From the NCBI RefSeq assembly GCF_963855985.1, contig NC_087119.1, forward strand, positions 6,178,001-6,242,000: a DNA stretch of 64,000 bases, written 5' to 3'. The notes below the pieces were generated by a model that was given only the letters and a program-made list of their open reading frames with translations, made no database searches and had not been told where the DNA came from. Source of the DNA: Ostrinia nubilalis (lineage: Eukaryota > Arthropoda > Insecta > Lepidoptera > Crambidae). The position numbers and the translations under genes are program-made. Of the stretch, positions 51,813-61,477 are shown one piece after another; positions within the stretch are counted from its first letter, which is position 1, and every line of letters begins with the position of its first letter.

Positions 51813-52343
51813 CGAGGGGTGTTCTATAAGTAATGAGAATAAATTCTTCACACAAATAATTCTTCACTAAAACTGGTAAAAAATTAATTTATGTTCACCA
51901 TTGCGTTTAAGGATTATATTCATCTGAACGCGACCAGTCGGAAAAACCTTGTTTTCTGTGGCCAAGCGCACCCGTTCACAGAACTGAAGTTGCGGTGGCA
52001 GCCAAAAAAAAATTACGTTCCTAAATGCTCAAAAACCCATCATATTCTCTAGATCTGACTCTCAGCTACGTTAATAGCTCCTTCTCCGATTTAAAAAGTA
52101 GTTCAGGGACCTGATATTTGAGAAATTGTCGAGGCAGTGTCCTTTTTAGGCTTTTTTGGAGAGTCTGGAAAATCATCCGACTGGTCGGAGTCAGGTGAAT
52201 GTAATTCTTAAACGCAATGGTGAATTTAAATTAATTTTTTACTAGTTTCCAGTGAAGAATTAAGCTACCTGCCTAATTTTTTCTTCAGATTTTTGTGATG
52301 GCTCAAAAATATCCCATTCTCATTACTTTCTGAACACCCCTCG
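51813..52343. mobile_element. Decayed mariner-type element
   Basis: Ends CGAGGGGTGTTCTATAAGTA and the inverse of CGAGGGGTGTTCAGAAAGTA, flanked by TA. Sub-terminal segments (AACGCAATGG, GACTGGTCGGA) are mirrored too. The interior around 52035-52200 may be a shattered mariner transposase end, but no frame survives. Confidence 0.7.
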
Positions 52344-52589
52344 TATATTTTGGGATGTAAGAAAAACGATTATAATAACCCTTGTTTAAAGTAATGATAA
52401 AATTAACTATCTATTAACTTTTTTTTACAAGCATGAAAAATCTATTGTTTTTAAGTATTTGCGGCTGGACGGACTTGCATGATTACATTGAAGAAACTAG
52501 AAGATTAAAGCGGTCGTATTTGTTAATTGCTTTCATGCAGTGACCTTCCTCTGGCACCTCCCGTCGAGCACTGCACGAAATTCACGATA

Positions 52590-52905
52590 TTCGCAAAACG
52601 CATTGAGAGATGCATGTGGTGGTGCCCCACACTTATAGAAAATATGTGCGTCACATGTTTTCTCACACACGAGCTTGTTCCGAATATTTTGCAAACCTAC
52701 CACCATCGTTTCCTGCGACCCTAGTGCATGAAACCTCGTACGAGAACCCCGGATGGATTTACAGTCGTAAACACGAAAAACGGCTACATTTTCGACCCTA
52801 TTTCAATGGTCTACGAGCTGGATTCAACCTTCTTTTGCTGTGTACTGTATTTAGCTACATGCACAAATGGACCAATCAAAACATCCCAGACGAAATTCGT
52901 AACGA
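52590..52905 (+). repeat. Array unit, long subtype, 52.7 kb copy
   Basis: TTTCTCACACACGAGCTTGT, CCACCATCGTTTCCTGCGAC with E CCCTAGTGC (about 52719), CCCCGGATGGATTTACAGTC, GAGCTGGATTCAACCTTC and a CCAAT box (52872). A 145-codon frame (52610-53047) runs through it and into the copia LTR; other copies of the unit do not keep this frame. Confidence 0.65.
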
Positions 52906-53018
52906 GTTAAAATCGCATCCCTACTCCCTTTTTAAAGTTGTTAAAATTTTTTTTCATACTTTTATTGTTTCATGCCTCATGTTTCATGGTCCAGTGGTTT
53001 ATTGCGTTGGCTTGCTTT

Positions 53019-53158
53019 TGTTAGAATATGCATTATCTGTGATGTAAAGTTGGCAACACTGCCTATCTGTCAGTTGTGTGCAGAAAATAAAAGTGAGCTA
53101 TGGCGTCTTGAAAGTCTTCGTTTTATTTTATAAAGAAAGTTCATCATTAATACTAAAA
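53019..53158 (+). repeat. Copia 5' LTR
   Basis: 140 bp. Starts TGTTAGAATATGCATTATCT and ends CATCATTAATACTAAAA. Identical to the 3' LTR. AATAAAA at about 53087 could serve as polyadenylation signal. Confidence 0.9.
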
Positions 53159-53162
53159 GGTT

Positions 53163-56100
53163 ATGGGCACCTCAAATATATCGCTTCCGCAATTGTCTGC
53201 GGACAATTTCGGTCATTGGAAATTCCGAATTAGATGTTTGCTAGAAGAAAGGCAATTGATCGACACCTTGGACGATGACGAGGTAGATAAAAAGAGTGAT
53301 TCGCGAGCCAAATCCATTATCGTACAGTGCATCACCGACAAACACTTAGATCTGGTGAAAGATGCAAAAACAACAAAAGAAATGTTTGCCATTTTGTGTT
53401 CTATTTTCGAGAGAAAATCCATCGTAAGCCGAATTCATATAAGGAAAAAGTTGCTAACCTTAAAACTGCAAAACAACGAGAAATTGGAGGAATATTTCCT
53501 GAAATTCGAGTCAATAATCAGAGAATTAGAGAATGCAGACAAGAAACTTGATGAAGAGGAGAAAATTACCTATCTTTTGTTGGGACTTACTGAAAAATAC
53601 AACACTCTGGTAACGGCACTGGAAACAATGAATGAAAAGCTGACATTAGATTTTGTGAAAGGAAGATTACTGGATGAGGAACTGAGGAGTGCAGGACAGG
53701 ATGAACAGAACCAGCAACCCCACCAGATGGCATTCAAAACCAATGCAATAATATGCTACAAATGTAAAAAGGAAGGCCACAAGAGCTTTGAATGTCGATC
53801 CAATGCAGCGAGAACAACAAGTGGTAATTATAGAGGAAGAGGTTATAGAGGTCGTAGCCGAGGCAGAGGGTATCATCAGAGTCAAAGTCATGCTGCAACT
53901 ACAGAGGAAGATCAACGAGAATTTACATTCTTATCTGGAACCGAGAACCAATGCAACATATTTGAAGAAAAAGAAAACATAGAATGGATCATCGACTCAG
54001 GATGCACGGAACATCTCATTCAACAAAAGTATATGAAGTATATGAGCGACATTACTGAAATTGAACCAGAAATGAAGATATATATTGCAAATGGAGACTA
54101 CGTGATTGCCAAGAAAAAAGGGACAATAACATTAAAGTGTAGCGGTCATAAATTAACTTTGAATGCTCTTATAGTTGATAACTTATCATTTAACCTAATT
54201 TCAGTCAAAAAGATAGTGCAAAAAGATTGTAATGTTCAGTTTACTAAAAATGAAGTAAAGATTCGTAAAAACTATTCAAATGATTGTATTACAGGGTATT
54301 GTAAAGGAAAACTATTTGTTCTAAAAGCATCTTTATTTTCAGAAAACAATTTTTGTGGTATCAGCAAAGGATTTTTATGGCACAACAGATTAGGTCATGT
54401 TAACAGGCACAGTTTGAATATCATGCAGCTTCCTGTCTCCAACAAGCCATGTGGACCATGTATGATGGGTAAGTCGACTCGTCAGCCATTTCCACACACT
54501 CCGAAGCCGAGGTCATCACACATTGGTGAACTTCTTCATACTGATGTAGCTGGACCTGTAAACATAAAAGGGATTAATGAAGAACTATACTATCAGGTAA
54601 TTGTTGATGATTTTTCACATTTTGTAGTAGTTTACCTATTAAAAAGTAAAGATGAAGCGACTAATAACTTAATTAAATATATTAAAAACATTGAAAATCA
54701 GCAAGACACTAGAGTAAAAAGAATACGTTGCGACAATGGAGGTGAATTTAATAATAAAGTCATAGAATCTTTTTGTATAGAGAAAGGAATAAATATTGAA
54801 TATACTCGCCCCTACTCACCCCAACAAAATGGAGTTTCTGAAAGGATGAACAGGACTCTCTACAACAAAGCGAGAACTCAAATTTTAGAGACAAATCTTC
54901 CAAAACATTTATGGGGAGAGGCCATACTTGCTTCAGCTTACCAACTTAACAGATGTCCCTCATCAGCTATTAATTTTCAGATACCAGCAGAAGTCATGTT
55001 TGGATCTCTAGACCTGAGTAGACTGCGTGTTTTTGGAAGCAAAGCTTGGGCTATTCAACTACCCAAAGGAAATAAATTTGAAGAAAGAGCTCACGAAATG
55101 AGATTAGTGGGTTATGCCCCTAATGGTTATCGACTGTGGAATCCAAAAGAAAACAAGATAGTAATATCAAGAGATGTGAGATTTGATGAGGAAGACATTA
55201 AGTACAAACCAATAAATGAAGAGACAAAAAAGGAACACAGATATACTTATGGTGAAGAAAATGAAAATGACATGAATACAGGATGTGACAACAATGAAGA
55301 CGACTCAAATACAGGATGTGACACAATTGGACTAAAAGATAGATCGGATAAAAATGAACAAAGGCAGAATACTGAAAGAAACCCACAGGTAAGACCGCAA
55401 AGAACAATTAGAAGACCTAACTACCTAAAAGACTATGAGACATATGATAATAATAATGAAAGTGATTATGAAAGTAGTGAATCTAACATAGCATATTGTT
55501 TGAACACCTTTGTTGACACAGAACCAATTACCTACAAAGAAGCTATTAAAAATCCAGAATGGACAGAAGCAATAAAGAAAGAACTAGATGCTCACAAAAA
55601 ACTACAAACCTGGGAATCTTCTATTCTACCGGATGGACATAAAGCTATTGACACTAGATGGATCTTCAAGCAAAAGTCAGATGGAACAAAGAAAGCTAGA
55701 TTAGTAGCTAAAGGCTATCAAGAAAATAATACCTATGATGTTTATGCACCAGTTGCTAGAATGTCTACTGTGAGATTATTGTTAAGTATATCACTACAAG
55801 AGAATAAACCAATAAGACAGATGGACATACCTACAGCTTTTTTAAATGGAAATCTGGAAAAAGAAATATTTATAAAATACCCAGAAGGAATAAAAGAAGA
55901 AAAAGGAAAAGTATTGAAACTGAGAAAAGCACTTTACGGATTGAAAGAAGCGCCGAGATGCTGGAATGAGAGAGTTCACAACTTCTTTATTGAAAATAAC
56001 TTTGAGCAATCTAAATATGATGTTTGTCTATACTTTAAACCTGGAACTTGGGCACTAATTTTTGTTGATGATTTCTTATTAATGGGGAATTTTGAAGAGA

Positions 56101-56981
56101 TAAAAGAAAAACTACAGACAGAATTCAAAGCAAAAGATTTGGGAGATATAAAAGAATATTTAGGAATGGAAATACACAGAAGTAATGATACTATATGTAT
56201 AAAACAAGAAAAACTGATAAGGAAAATACTGAAGAAATTTGGAATGGAGGACAGCAAAGCAGTAAAAACACCTATGGAGAAAAAACCTATAACTACAGAA
56301 GAGGAGGAGATAGTAAATGTACCTTATAGAGAACTAATTGGAAGCCTTACTTACCTTTCGGTGACAAGTAGACCCGATATCACCTACGCAACTTCTTTCT
56401 TGAGTAGATACCTGGATAAACCTACATCACAGCACTGGAAAGCAGCGAAAAGAATTTTAAGATACCTAAAAAACACTATTAATAAAGGACTTACATATTT
56501 CAGGACTGACAAACCAATACAGCTAATAACATACACAGATGCAGACTGGGGAAGTGACAAAACTGACCGCAAAAGTGTGAGTGGATCTGCAACTTATTTT
56601 GGTAAGAATTTAATATCTTGGTCATCAAAAAAACAATGTACCGTCTCACTATCATCTGCAGAGGCCGAGTACATAGCAGCAGCTTCAGCCACAACAGAGC
56701 TCATCTATCTAAAAGGTATTTTGAATAACTTCTACAGTCATAATTTTGAATCCTTACTTTTGATTGATAATCAGAGTGCTATAAAAATAATAACTAATAG
56801 GGAAAATGGTAAAAGAACAAAACACATTGACATTAAATATCATTATATTAAAGATGCAGTTAGAAATCATAAAATTAACATTACATATGTACCAACTGAA
56901 CATAATGTATCAGATATATTTACAAAACCACTATGTGAGATTAAACATAACTATTTTACATCTAAGTTGAATATTGTGTAA
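53163..56981 (+). CDS. Copia Gag-Pol polyprotein
   Basis: A single 1272-residue frame encodes the full Ty1/copia order, so Gag and Pol share one ORF. Gag has the N-terminal WKFRIRCLL motif and a CCHC zinc knuckle (C198, C201, H206, C211) followed by an RG-rich stretch. The protease has DSGCT at D278. A GAG-pre-integrase HH-CC-like region (HNRLGH...CGPCMMGK) precedes the integrase catalytic D461, D524 and E560 (D,D35E) and NGVSERMNR. The reverse transcriptase spans TRWIFKQKSDGTKKARLVAK to FVDDFLLMG (D969, D970). RNase H carries D1126 (TDADW), E1167/E1169 (SSAEAEY) and D1202. All key residues are present without stop or frameshift, so the protein is probably functional. It makes virus-like particles, cDNA and integration complexes of the element. 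The ATG lies inside the primer-binding-like site; the N-terminus aligns with the usual start of copia Gag, so I keep this start. Other explanations are very unlikely. Confidence 0.95.
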   Translation: MGTSNISLPQLSADNFGHWKFRIRCLLEERQLIDTLDDDEVDKKSDSRAKSIIVQCITDKHLDLVKDAKTTKEMFAILCSIFERKSIVSRIHIRKKLLTLKLQNNEKLEEYFLKFESIIRELENADKKLDEEEKITYLLLGLTEKYNTLVTALETMNEKLTLDFVKGRLLDEELRSAGQDEQNQQPHQMAFKTNAIICYKCKKEGHKSFECRSNAARTTSGNYRGRGYRGRSRGRGYHQSQSHAATTEEDQREFTFLSGTENQCNIFEEKENIEWIIDSGCTEHLIQQKYMKYMSDITEIEPEMKIYIANGDYVIAKKKGTITLKCSGHKLTLNALIVDNLSFNLISVKKIVQKDCNVQFTKNEVKIRKNYSNDCITGYCKGKLFVLKASLFSENNFCGISKGFLWHNRLGHVNRHSLNIMQLPVSNKPCGPCMMGKSTRQPFPHTPKPRSSHIGELLHTDVAGPVNIKGINEELYYQVIVDDFSHFVVVYLLKSKDEATNNLIKYIKNIENQQDTRVKRIRCDNGGEFNNKVIESFCIEKGINIEYTRPYSPQQNGVSERMNRTLYNKARTQILETNLPKHLWGEAILASAYQLNRCPSSAINFQIPAEVMFGSLDLSRLRVFGSKAWAIQLPKGNKFEERAHEMRLVGYAPNGYRLWNPKENKIVISRDVRFDEEDIKYKPINEETKKEHRYTYGEENENDMNTGCDNNEDDSNTGCDTIGLKDRSDKNEQRQNTERNPQVRPQRTIRRPNYLKDYETYDNNNESDYESSESNIAYCLNTFVDTEPITYKEAIKNPEWTEAIKKELDAHKKLQTWESSILPDGHKAIDTRWIFKQKSDGTKKARLVAKGYQENNTYDVYAPVARMSTVRLLLSISLQENKPIRQMDIPTAFLNGNLEKEIFIKYPEGIKEEKGKVLKLRKALYGLKEAPRCWNERVHNFFIENNFEQSKYDVCLYFKPGTWALIFVDDFLLMGNFEEIKEKLQTEFKAKDLGDIKEYLGMEIHRSNDTICIKQEKLIRKILKKFGMEDSKAVKTPMEKKPITTEEEEIVNVPYRELIGSLTYLSVTSRPDITYATSFLSRYLDKPTSQHWKAAKRILRYLKNTINKGLTYFRTDKPIQLITYTDADWGSDKTDRKSVSGSATYFGKNLISWSSKKQCTVSLSSAEAEYIAAASATTELIYLKGILNNFYSHNFESLLLIDNQSAIKIITNRENGKRTKHIDIKYHYIKDAVRNHKINITYVPTEHNVSDIFTKPLCEIKHNYFTSKLNIV

Positions 56982-57261
56982 CCAAGTAAATAAGTAAAAT
57001 AATGTATAAACAGTAAATAAGTAAAAATTATGTAATAATGTAAACAGCAAATAAGTAAAAATAAAATGTAAAATTCATTGAAAGTTCATCTAAACTGAAT
57101 AGTATTGTATAAGTTAAATAAAATCTAAAGTTCATTTAATATTGTATAATGTTTAAAAGGTAAAAAGAAAGCATTTAAAATTGTATGACTTATTAAAGTA
57201 GTCTATTATAAATACCCATTGCAATGTTACAAATGCTTATGATTTTAACATTGAAGGGGGG

Positions 57262-57401
57262 TGTTAGAATATGCATTATCTGTGATGTAAAGTTGGCAAC
57301 ACTGCCTATCTGTCAGTTGTGTGCAGAAAATAAAAGTGAGCTATGGCGTCTTGAAAGTCTTCGTTTTATTTTATAAAGAAAGTTCATCATTAATACTAAA
57401 A
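57262..57401 (+). repeat. Copia 3' LTR
   Basis: Identical to 53019-53158. Directly preceded by the polypurine tract and followed by GCTTT. Confidence 0.9.
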
Positions 57402-57599
57402 GCTTTTTCTTGGTGGTGTGAGTTATTTTCGCATTTAGGTCAAAAAAAGTTTAACTACTTGATTGTTTAGAAAGAAATCACTGTGTTTTTGAGGATTATT
57501 TATGAACATTGTAACATACGAGTATATTGTAGTAGTAACATACCTACTTAATATAAGAAGTCTAATGATGGCATGTGAAAATACATTCATTACGTGTTT

Positions 57600-58205
57600 T
57601 AGTTCGGTTTTCAGTTAACTACATGTTACGGATTGGTGTGCGTACGTCTATACATGAATTAGCTGGTAGCCATGGAAATGCATTGTTAGCGTCCTGTCCT
57701 GTCATCCATGTAGGAAGTGCGCAGTTGAAACAACCAACGCTAAGACCGTTGCCAAGGGTAACGCGTCCCAATTGTTTGCGTGGCATTGCTGCTACCTCTT
57801 CATTCGTGCTGCACTCCTGGTACAGTTGGAACATGTTAAGACAGGTGATTTCTTGATCTTTGCCAACCTCTTCTTGAAAAGAGTACGATGAGAGCATCCT
57901 TAAGATGCTAATAAAAGTTTATTTTTTATTTTTTTATTTTGCAAGATTTTTTGTGTCACGCATCTGTCTGAAACCACTAGCTGTGGCGCGAGTTCTACCA
58001 GTGTATTCTTGAAAGCCTAACAGGGTGCTCCAAAAAGCCACCAACCTATACCTTTCTCCCATTATCTCCCGCATCTGTCTCTATTAGCATCAATCCTACA
58101 TTTACAAAAGCCTGTCGTAACGAAAGTGTGCCTATGTATGCGTGAAACACGCGGGCTTTGCCAGTGCGGTCTTGAGAGCGCAACGGGATGCATCGTTTTT
58201 TTCCT
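57600..58205 (+). repeat. Array units, X-box and third subtype (57.6-58.2 kb)
   Basis: First part: GTAGCCATGGAAAT (57666-57679), a perfect X-box GTTGCCAAGGGTAAC (57748-57762), ACCTCTTCATTCGTGCTGC and E-like ACTCCTGGTACAG (57815-57827). Second part (57970-58205): GTGTATTCTTGAAAGCCTAA, CATCTGTCTCTATTAGCA, GCGGGCTTTGCCAGTGCG, as in the third subtype. Confidence 0.55.
57748..57762 (+). promoter_or_regulatory. X-box (RFX-type) motif, exact consensus
   Basis: GTTGCCAAGGGTAAC fits GTNRCC-N3-RGYAAC at every position. It is followed by GCGTCCCA, as are the X-boxes at 44594 (GCGTCC) and 12400 (GTGTCC), showing common origin. Binding is not demonstrated. Confidence 0.5.
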
Positions 58206-58469
58206 ACAAAATAACATATCAGGATCTATGTATTGTGGTAGATTAGGTTAGGTTATGTATACAAACACGGACTTTCATCGGTGACTCATGCCATTTACAA
58301 TGACAATGACAGTCAAAAAAAGAGAAAATTGTATGAATTAATTTTATGATGAATGTCCTTTTTTACCGAAATACTAATTTATTTCAAAACTTATCCTCTT
58401 TGCGCTTTCTCTTTTATTTCATAAGCAAACATTCTAAACAAAAATGGTTTTTACAATGTTTCATGTTTC
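58206..58469. other. Intergenic DNA, no gene seen
   Basis: Nothing recognised beyond the short TTAGGTTAGG at 58243. Confidence 0.4.
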
Positions 58470-58535
58470 ATGCTACGACTCGTAGAGAGTTTGCTATGCA
58501 ATGCTACGAGGTTGCTACTGTCTACGACGTTTTGT
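58470..58535. repeat. TACGA-type palindromic repeat, copy 5
   Basis: GCTACGACTCGTAGAGAGTT, TGCTATGCAATGCTACGAGG and TGTCTACGACG, matching 42520-42595. Confidence 0.5.
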
Positions 58536-59465
58536 AACACTGTGTACAGAGTAAAAGTCTGTTGTGATAAACTTTTTGACAAAAGCTCTATATCGCAAAT
58601 GGTAAACTTTCAAAATAGTCTTACCCACAGATCACAGAAACTAAAGGGAGATGTGACAAGGGGGCGGGGCCGGTGTCGCAGCAATATGCCCAAAAACAGA
58701 ACACATTGCTCGTGAAAGCAATAATGACAGTTTACATTGCTTGCGTAGTACTAAAGATTTTTCGAACCTTGAGTACTGATACCGCAATGGATAATGAGCG
58801 CATATTTTGATTACTTTGAGTGTGTGAATTTCTAATGCGACACTGAGTTTCGAACTCAGTGCATTAGTTGGCACCTCTCTATATCTCTATGGTCTTACCA
58901 CACCAATATTATCACTATGTGAATAGTTCTGTAGTATTTTTTATTCACCAGGAGCGCAAAAAGTGTAAAGAAGTCGTTTAAAACTATCAGTAAAATTTTA
59001 CCACTGCCTGAGATGCATTTCTAGATCTTATGCAGTGATTTTAGTAGTTTTACTTAGAAAATTCAGATAGGTCTGTTGTTGTGTCGGTTTGTTTTTCCTG
59101 GTTGATCTTTTAGAGTATGCATATACGATGTACAAGTTTTTATTCAGCTACCATAACATTGTCTAATACTAACTTGAGTTTTTTATTTGTTTCAGGTAAG
59201 GGTGCCCGAATTATATTTCTTACGTATGTTCTTCGGAAAGTAAGTTAGCCATTTTACTTTGTAGGTTGTTTGTGAGTAAGATTACCTAATTTTTACCTAA
59301 TTGACACCTCATGGAACTGCTTATGTGAAAGGTAAAGAGCGATAAAATAATTAGTGATATTTATTGAAATGCTTCATGGAAATGTCCCTTTTAATGTTGG
59401 AGCGAAGTGGTTATGCATACAACCTGTCTCCTGGTAGGAAAGTATACATATAATACGTTAGTACT
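58536..59465. other. Intergenic DNA, no gene seen
   Basis: No coding frame or element recognised. Confidence 0.4.
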
Positions 59466-59469
59466 GAAC

Positions 59470-59745
59470 AATGTTCGACTTGAATGTGATGTCCATCCCG
59501 CTCAAACCTAGAGGCCATTACGACTATTCATCCCTTTTACTCGTTGCAGCACTGCCCCCGCGTCCCGCGCTTGAACATAGATATCCTAGTAATGCAGATA
59601 TTGCATTTGTCACTGTGTGCTTCCCGATAGCAATGGACGACGACCTCCTCACGAGTTCTGATGTCCTAGTACAGTAGTTGCAAAAATGCATTACTTGCAC
59701 CGTAGTTGCAGGCTGAAAATTAACTTGCAATTATCCTGCAATACT
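59470..59745 (+). repeat. Array unit, TL subtype, 59.5 kb copy
   Basis: A is TCCATCCCGCTCAAACCTAG (59491-59510), B is TTCATCCCTTTTACTC, C is TGCCCCCGCGTCCCGCGCTT (59552-59571), E is CTCCTCACGAGTTCTGATGT then CCTAGTAC (59645-59672), and the tail is TGCAAAAATGCATTACTTGC. Confidence 0.7.
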
Positions 59746-60395
59746 TCTTAGTTACCTTACCTTTAGCCCGAAACTTTCAAAATAACAAATAATAAATTTT
59801 GAGATATACTAAATTTAAATTATTATGTTCAAAATTAATTTCAATAATAAGTTTTTTATGATAATAATTAGAATAAGTGTACAAGCTCACTTATTATAAT
59901 TATTATCATAAAAAACTTATTCTTATTATTGGGTACGTAATTTATTTTATAGATAGCAAATTTTTTCTTGCATTATGCTAGGATGGAAGAGGTTTTTGAT
60001 ATTTTGTATGTTACTACGACTAATATATTTAGCTGAAAAAAATAAAATAGAAGTCGGTGGAGGCAAACTTCACACGTTTCATAATCTTAGCACCGACTAA
60101 TCATGATATACATTTATGAATTCGTCCTAATAAATAAGTAATTAGTAAATTATTTTTCTACTTTTTAGAGCATGTTTTTTTGGAGTTGGTTTTATTATTT
60201 TTTATTAAAATTATATCGCTATTAAATGCAATACTGCCTTACTCCTTGCTGCATTTATCTGGGAAAAATAGATGTGTGTTTTAATAGTAATAACATTATG
60301 TTATTAAAGAAGCAGCCAAGTATAGAGTGGTTTCAACTTATAGATGAAAATTATGTAGACAATATTATACGTTGAGGCTACCTTTTTGTACTCGT
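59746..60395. other. AT-rich DNA with a strong palindrome
   Basis: 59844-59930 folds back: AATAATAAGTTTTTTATGAT and ATCATAAAAAACTTATTCTT. The rest shows no gene. Confidence 0.5.
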
Positions 60396-60399
60396 ACAC

Positions 60400-60945
60400 G
60401 TGTGAAAGTTCTTCACATTTGTAGTTGTGTCGAGTGCAATATGCAATACCATGCAATAAATATTACTCTTCAAAACTGTGATTTCCTGGTGTCGATATGT
60501 ACTCATATAAATTGGACCACGTGACTGAGTTATGTAATACCACGGTAATACACAAAGCTCATGTACGAAGTTTATTGACGTGACATGCATCCCTTACAAT
60601 CATTTGTGTAGATCTGAACATTCTGTCTCTGTTGTATTTGTGTGCGGCGCGGCGGTGCGTCTGTGTGCCGCATCCCATTCCAGTTTTGTTTTTCACAGAG
60701 AAAAATTTATCTCTTCACAATTTATAGTTCCCTGGTACTTTGGTTCGCAACTCAGCCCACGTGGAAAATTTTTCTTACATTAAATGTATCCCTTTCAGGC
60801 TTAGAGAGTTTTGAACGTTCGTTCTATCTCTGTTTTATGTTTTTGCCAGTATGGTTTATAACTAAAAGTGGTTGTCGTGATTTTCTCCTAAAAACTTAAT
60901 GCATCCAGGTGTAGTTGCTTCTGAACTAGGCCTATGAAACTCTAT
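60400..60945 (+). repeat. Array units, 60.4-60.9 kb (two full, one partial)
   Basis: Unit 1: E is AAAACTGTGATTTCCTGGTG (60472-60491) with CACGTG at 60518. Unit 2: A is ATGCATCCCTTACAATCATT, B is ATTCTGTCTCTGTTG, C-like GCCGCATCCCATTCCAG, E is CACAATTTATAGTTCCCTGG (60716-60735), CACGTG at 60758. Unit 3: A is TGTATCCCTTTCAGGCTTAG (60785-60804), B is TTCTATCTCTGTT, then lost. Units 2-3 match the 50.8-51.6 kb array. Confidence 0.65.
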
Positions 60946-61199
60946 GTTGTGCCGTTAAGCAAGATGTTTTAAAAACATTAAATAAATATTTTATCCTCAA
61001 CCAAATATGAATAACATTTCTGTTTGAATTACACTTTTTTCGTTCTTGTCGTTTTGAAAGTAAAAAAGTCCAAAACTATTGAAGTTTCAGATATTGGCAT
61101 CAAAATATACGATAATCCCTTTCCTACTTCAATTTTCGTCATAATTTGTTTATTAATCTACAACAGAACTAGCTAAGTACCTTTACGTAAGTGTTACGT

Positions 61200-61440
61200 T
61201 AAAAGTGTGGGTGTTTTGATACGTGACCTTGGTACGTACTGCGCACGCTATGTTGTCTCGCTTATCATCCCTTAGTTTCTGTGTAACATTGGGTATGTCC
61301 ATCTCTCTTTATTTCAGTGCATGGAATGCATTGGTATATTTCAGACTCTTCGCAGTTCATAGTGCTCTGGTAGTCTAGGTTCGCTAATTTCGGTGCGACT
61401 GCACTTACCATGCCACTGAAATGGGAGGTTATTTCGAGGA
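61200..61440 (+). repeat. Array unit, 61.3 kb copy, with covarying hairpin
   Basis: A is TTATCATCCCTTAGTTTCTG (61261-61280), B is TCCATCTCTCTTTATTTCAG, and E is CTTCGCAGTTCATAGTGCTC then TGGTAG (about 61347-61372). The tail holds ATTTCGGTG (61387-61395) and CACTGAAAT (61414-61422), pairing over 9 bp with the same internal G-T pair as the 29.6 kb unit. Confidence 0.65.
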
Positions 61441-61477
61441 CATTAGAGATTTCATTATCTGTCATTGTTTATTTATA

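Larger units (their letters stand above)
53014..57406 (+). mobile_element. Intact Ty1/copia LTR retrotransposon with target duplication
   Basis: The element proper is 53019-57401 (4383 bp). GCTTT flanks it at 53014-53018 and 57402-57406. LTRs are 140 bp each (53019-53158 and 57262-57401), start TGTTAGAATATG, end TACTAAAA, and read as identical. A primer-binding-like site GGTTATGGGC (53159-53168) follows the 5' LTR, and a polypurine tract GAAGGGGGG (57253-57261) precedes the 3' LTR. One uninterrupted gag-pol ORF fills the centre. Intact ends and identical LTRs indicate a recent, possibly still active insertion. Confidence 0.93.

Noticed and set aside
52610..53047. 145-codon frame ahead of the copia element
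   Set aside because: It runs from a long-subtype unit into the 5' LTR and is created by the insertion; other units do not keep it.
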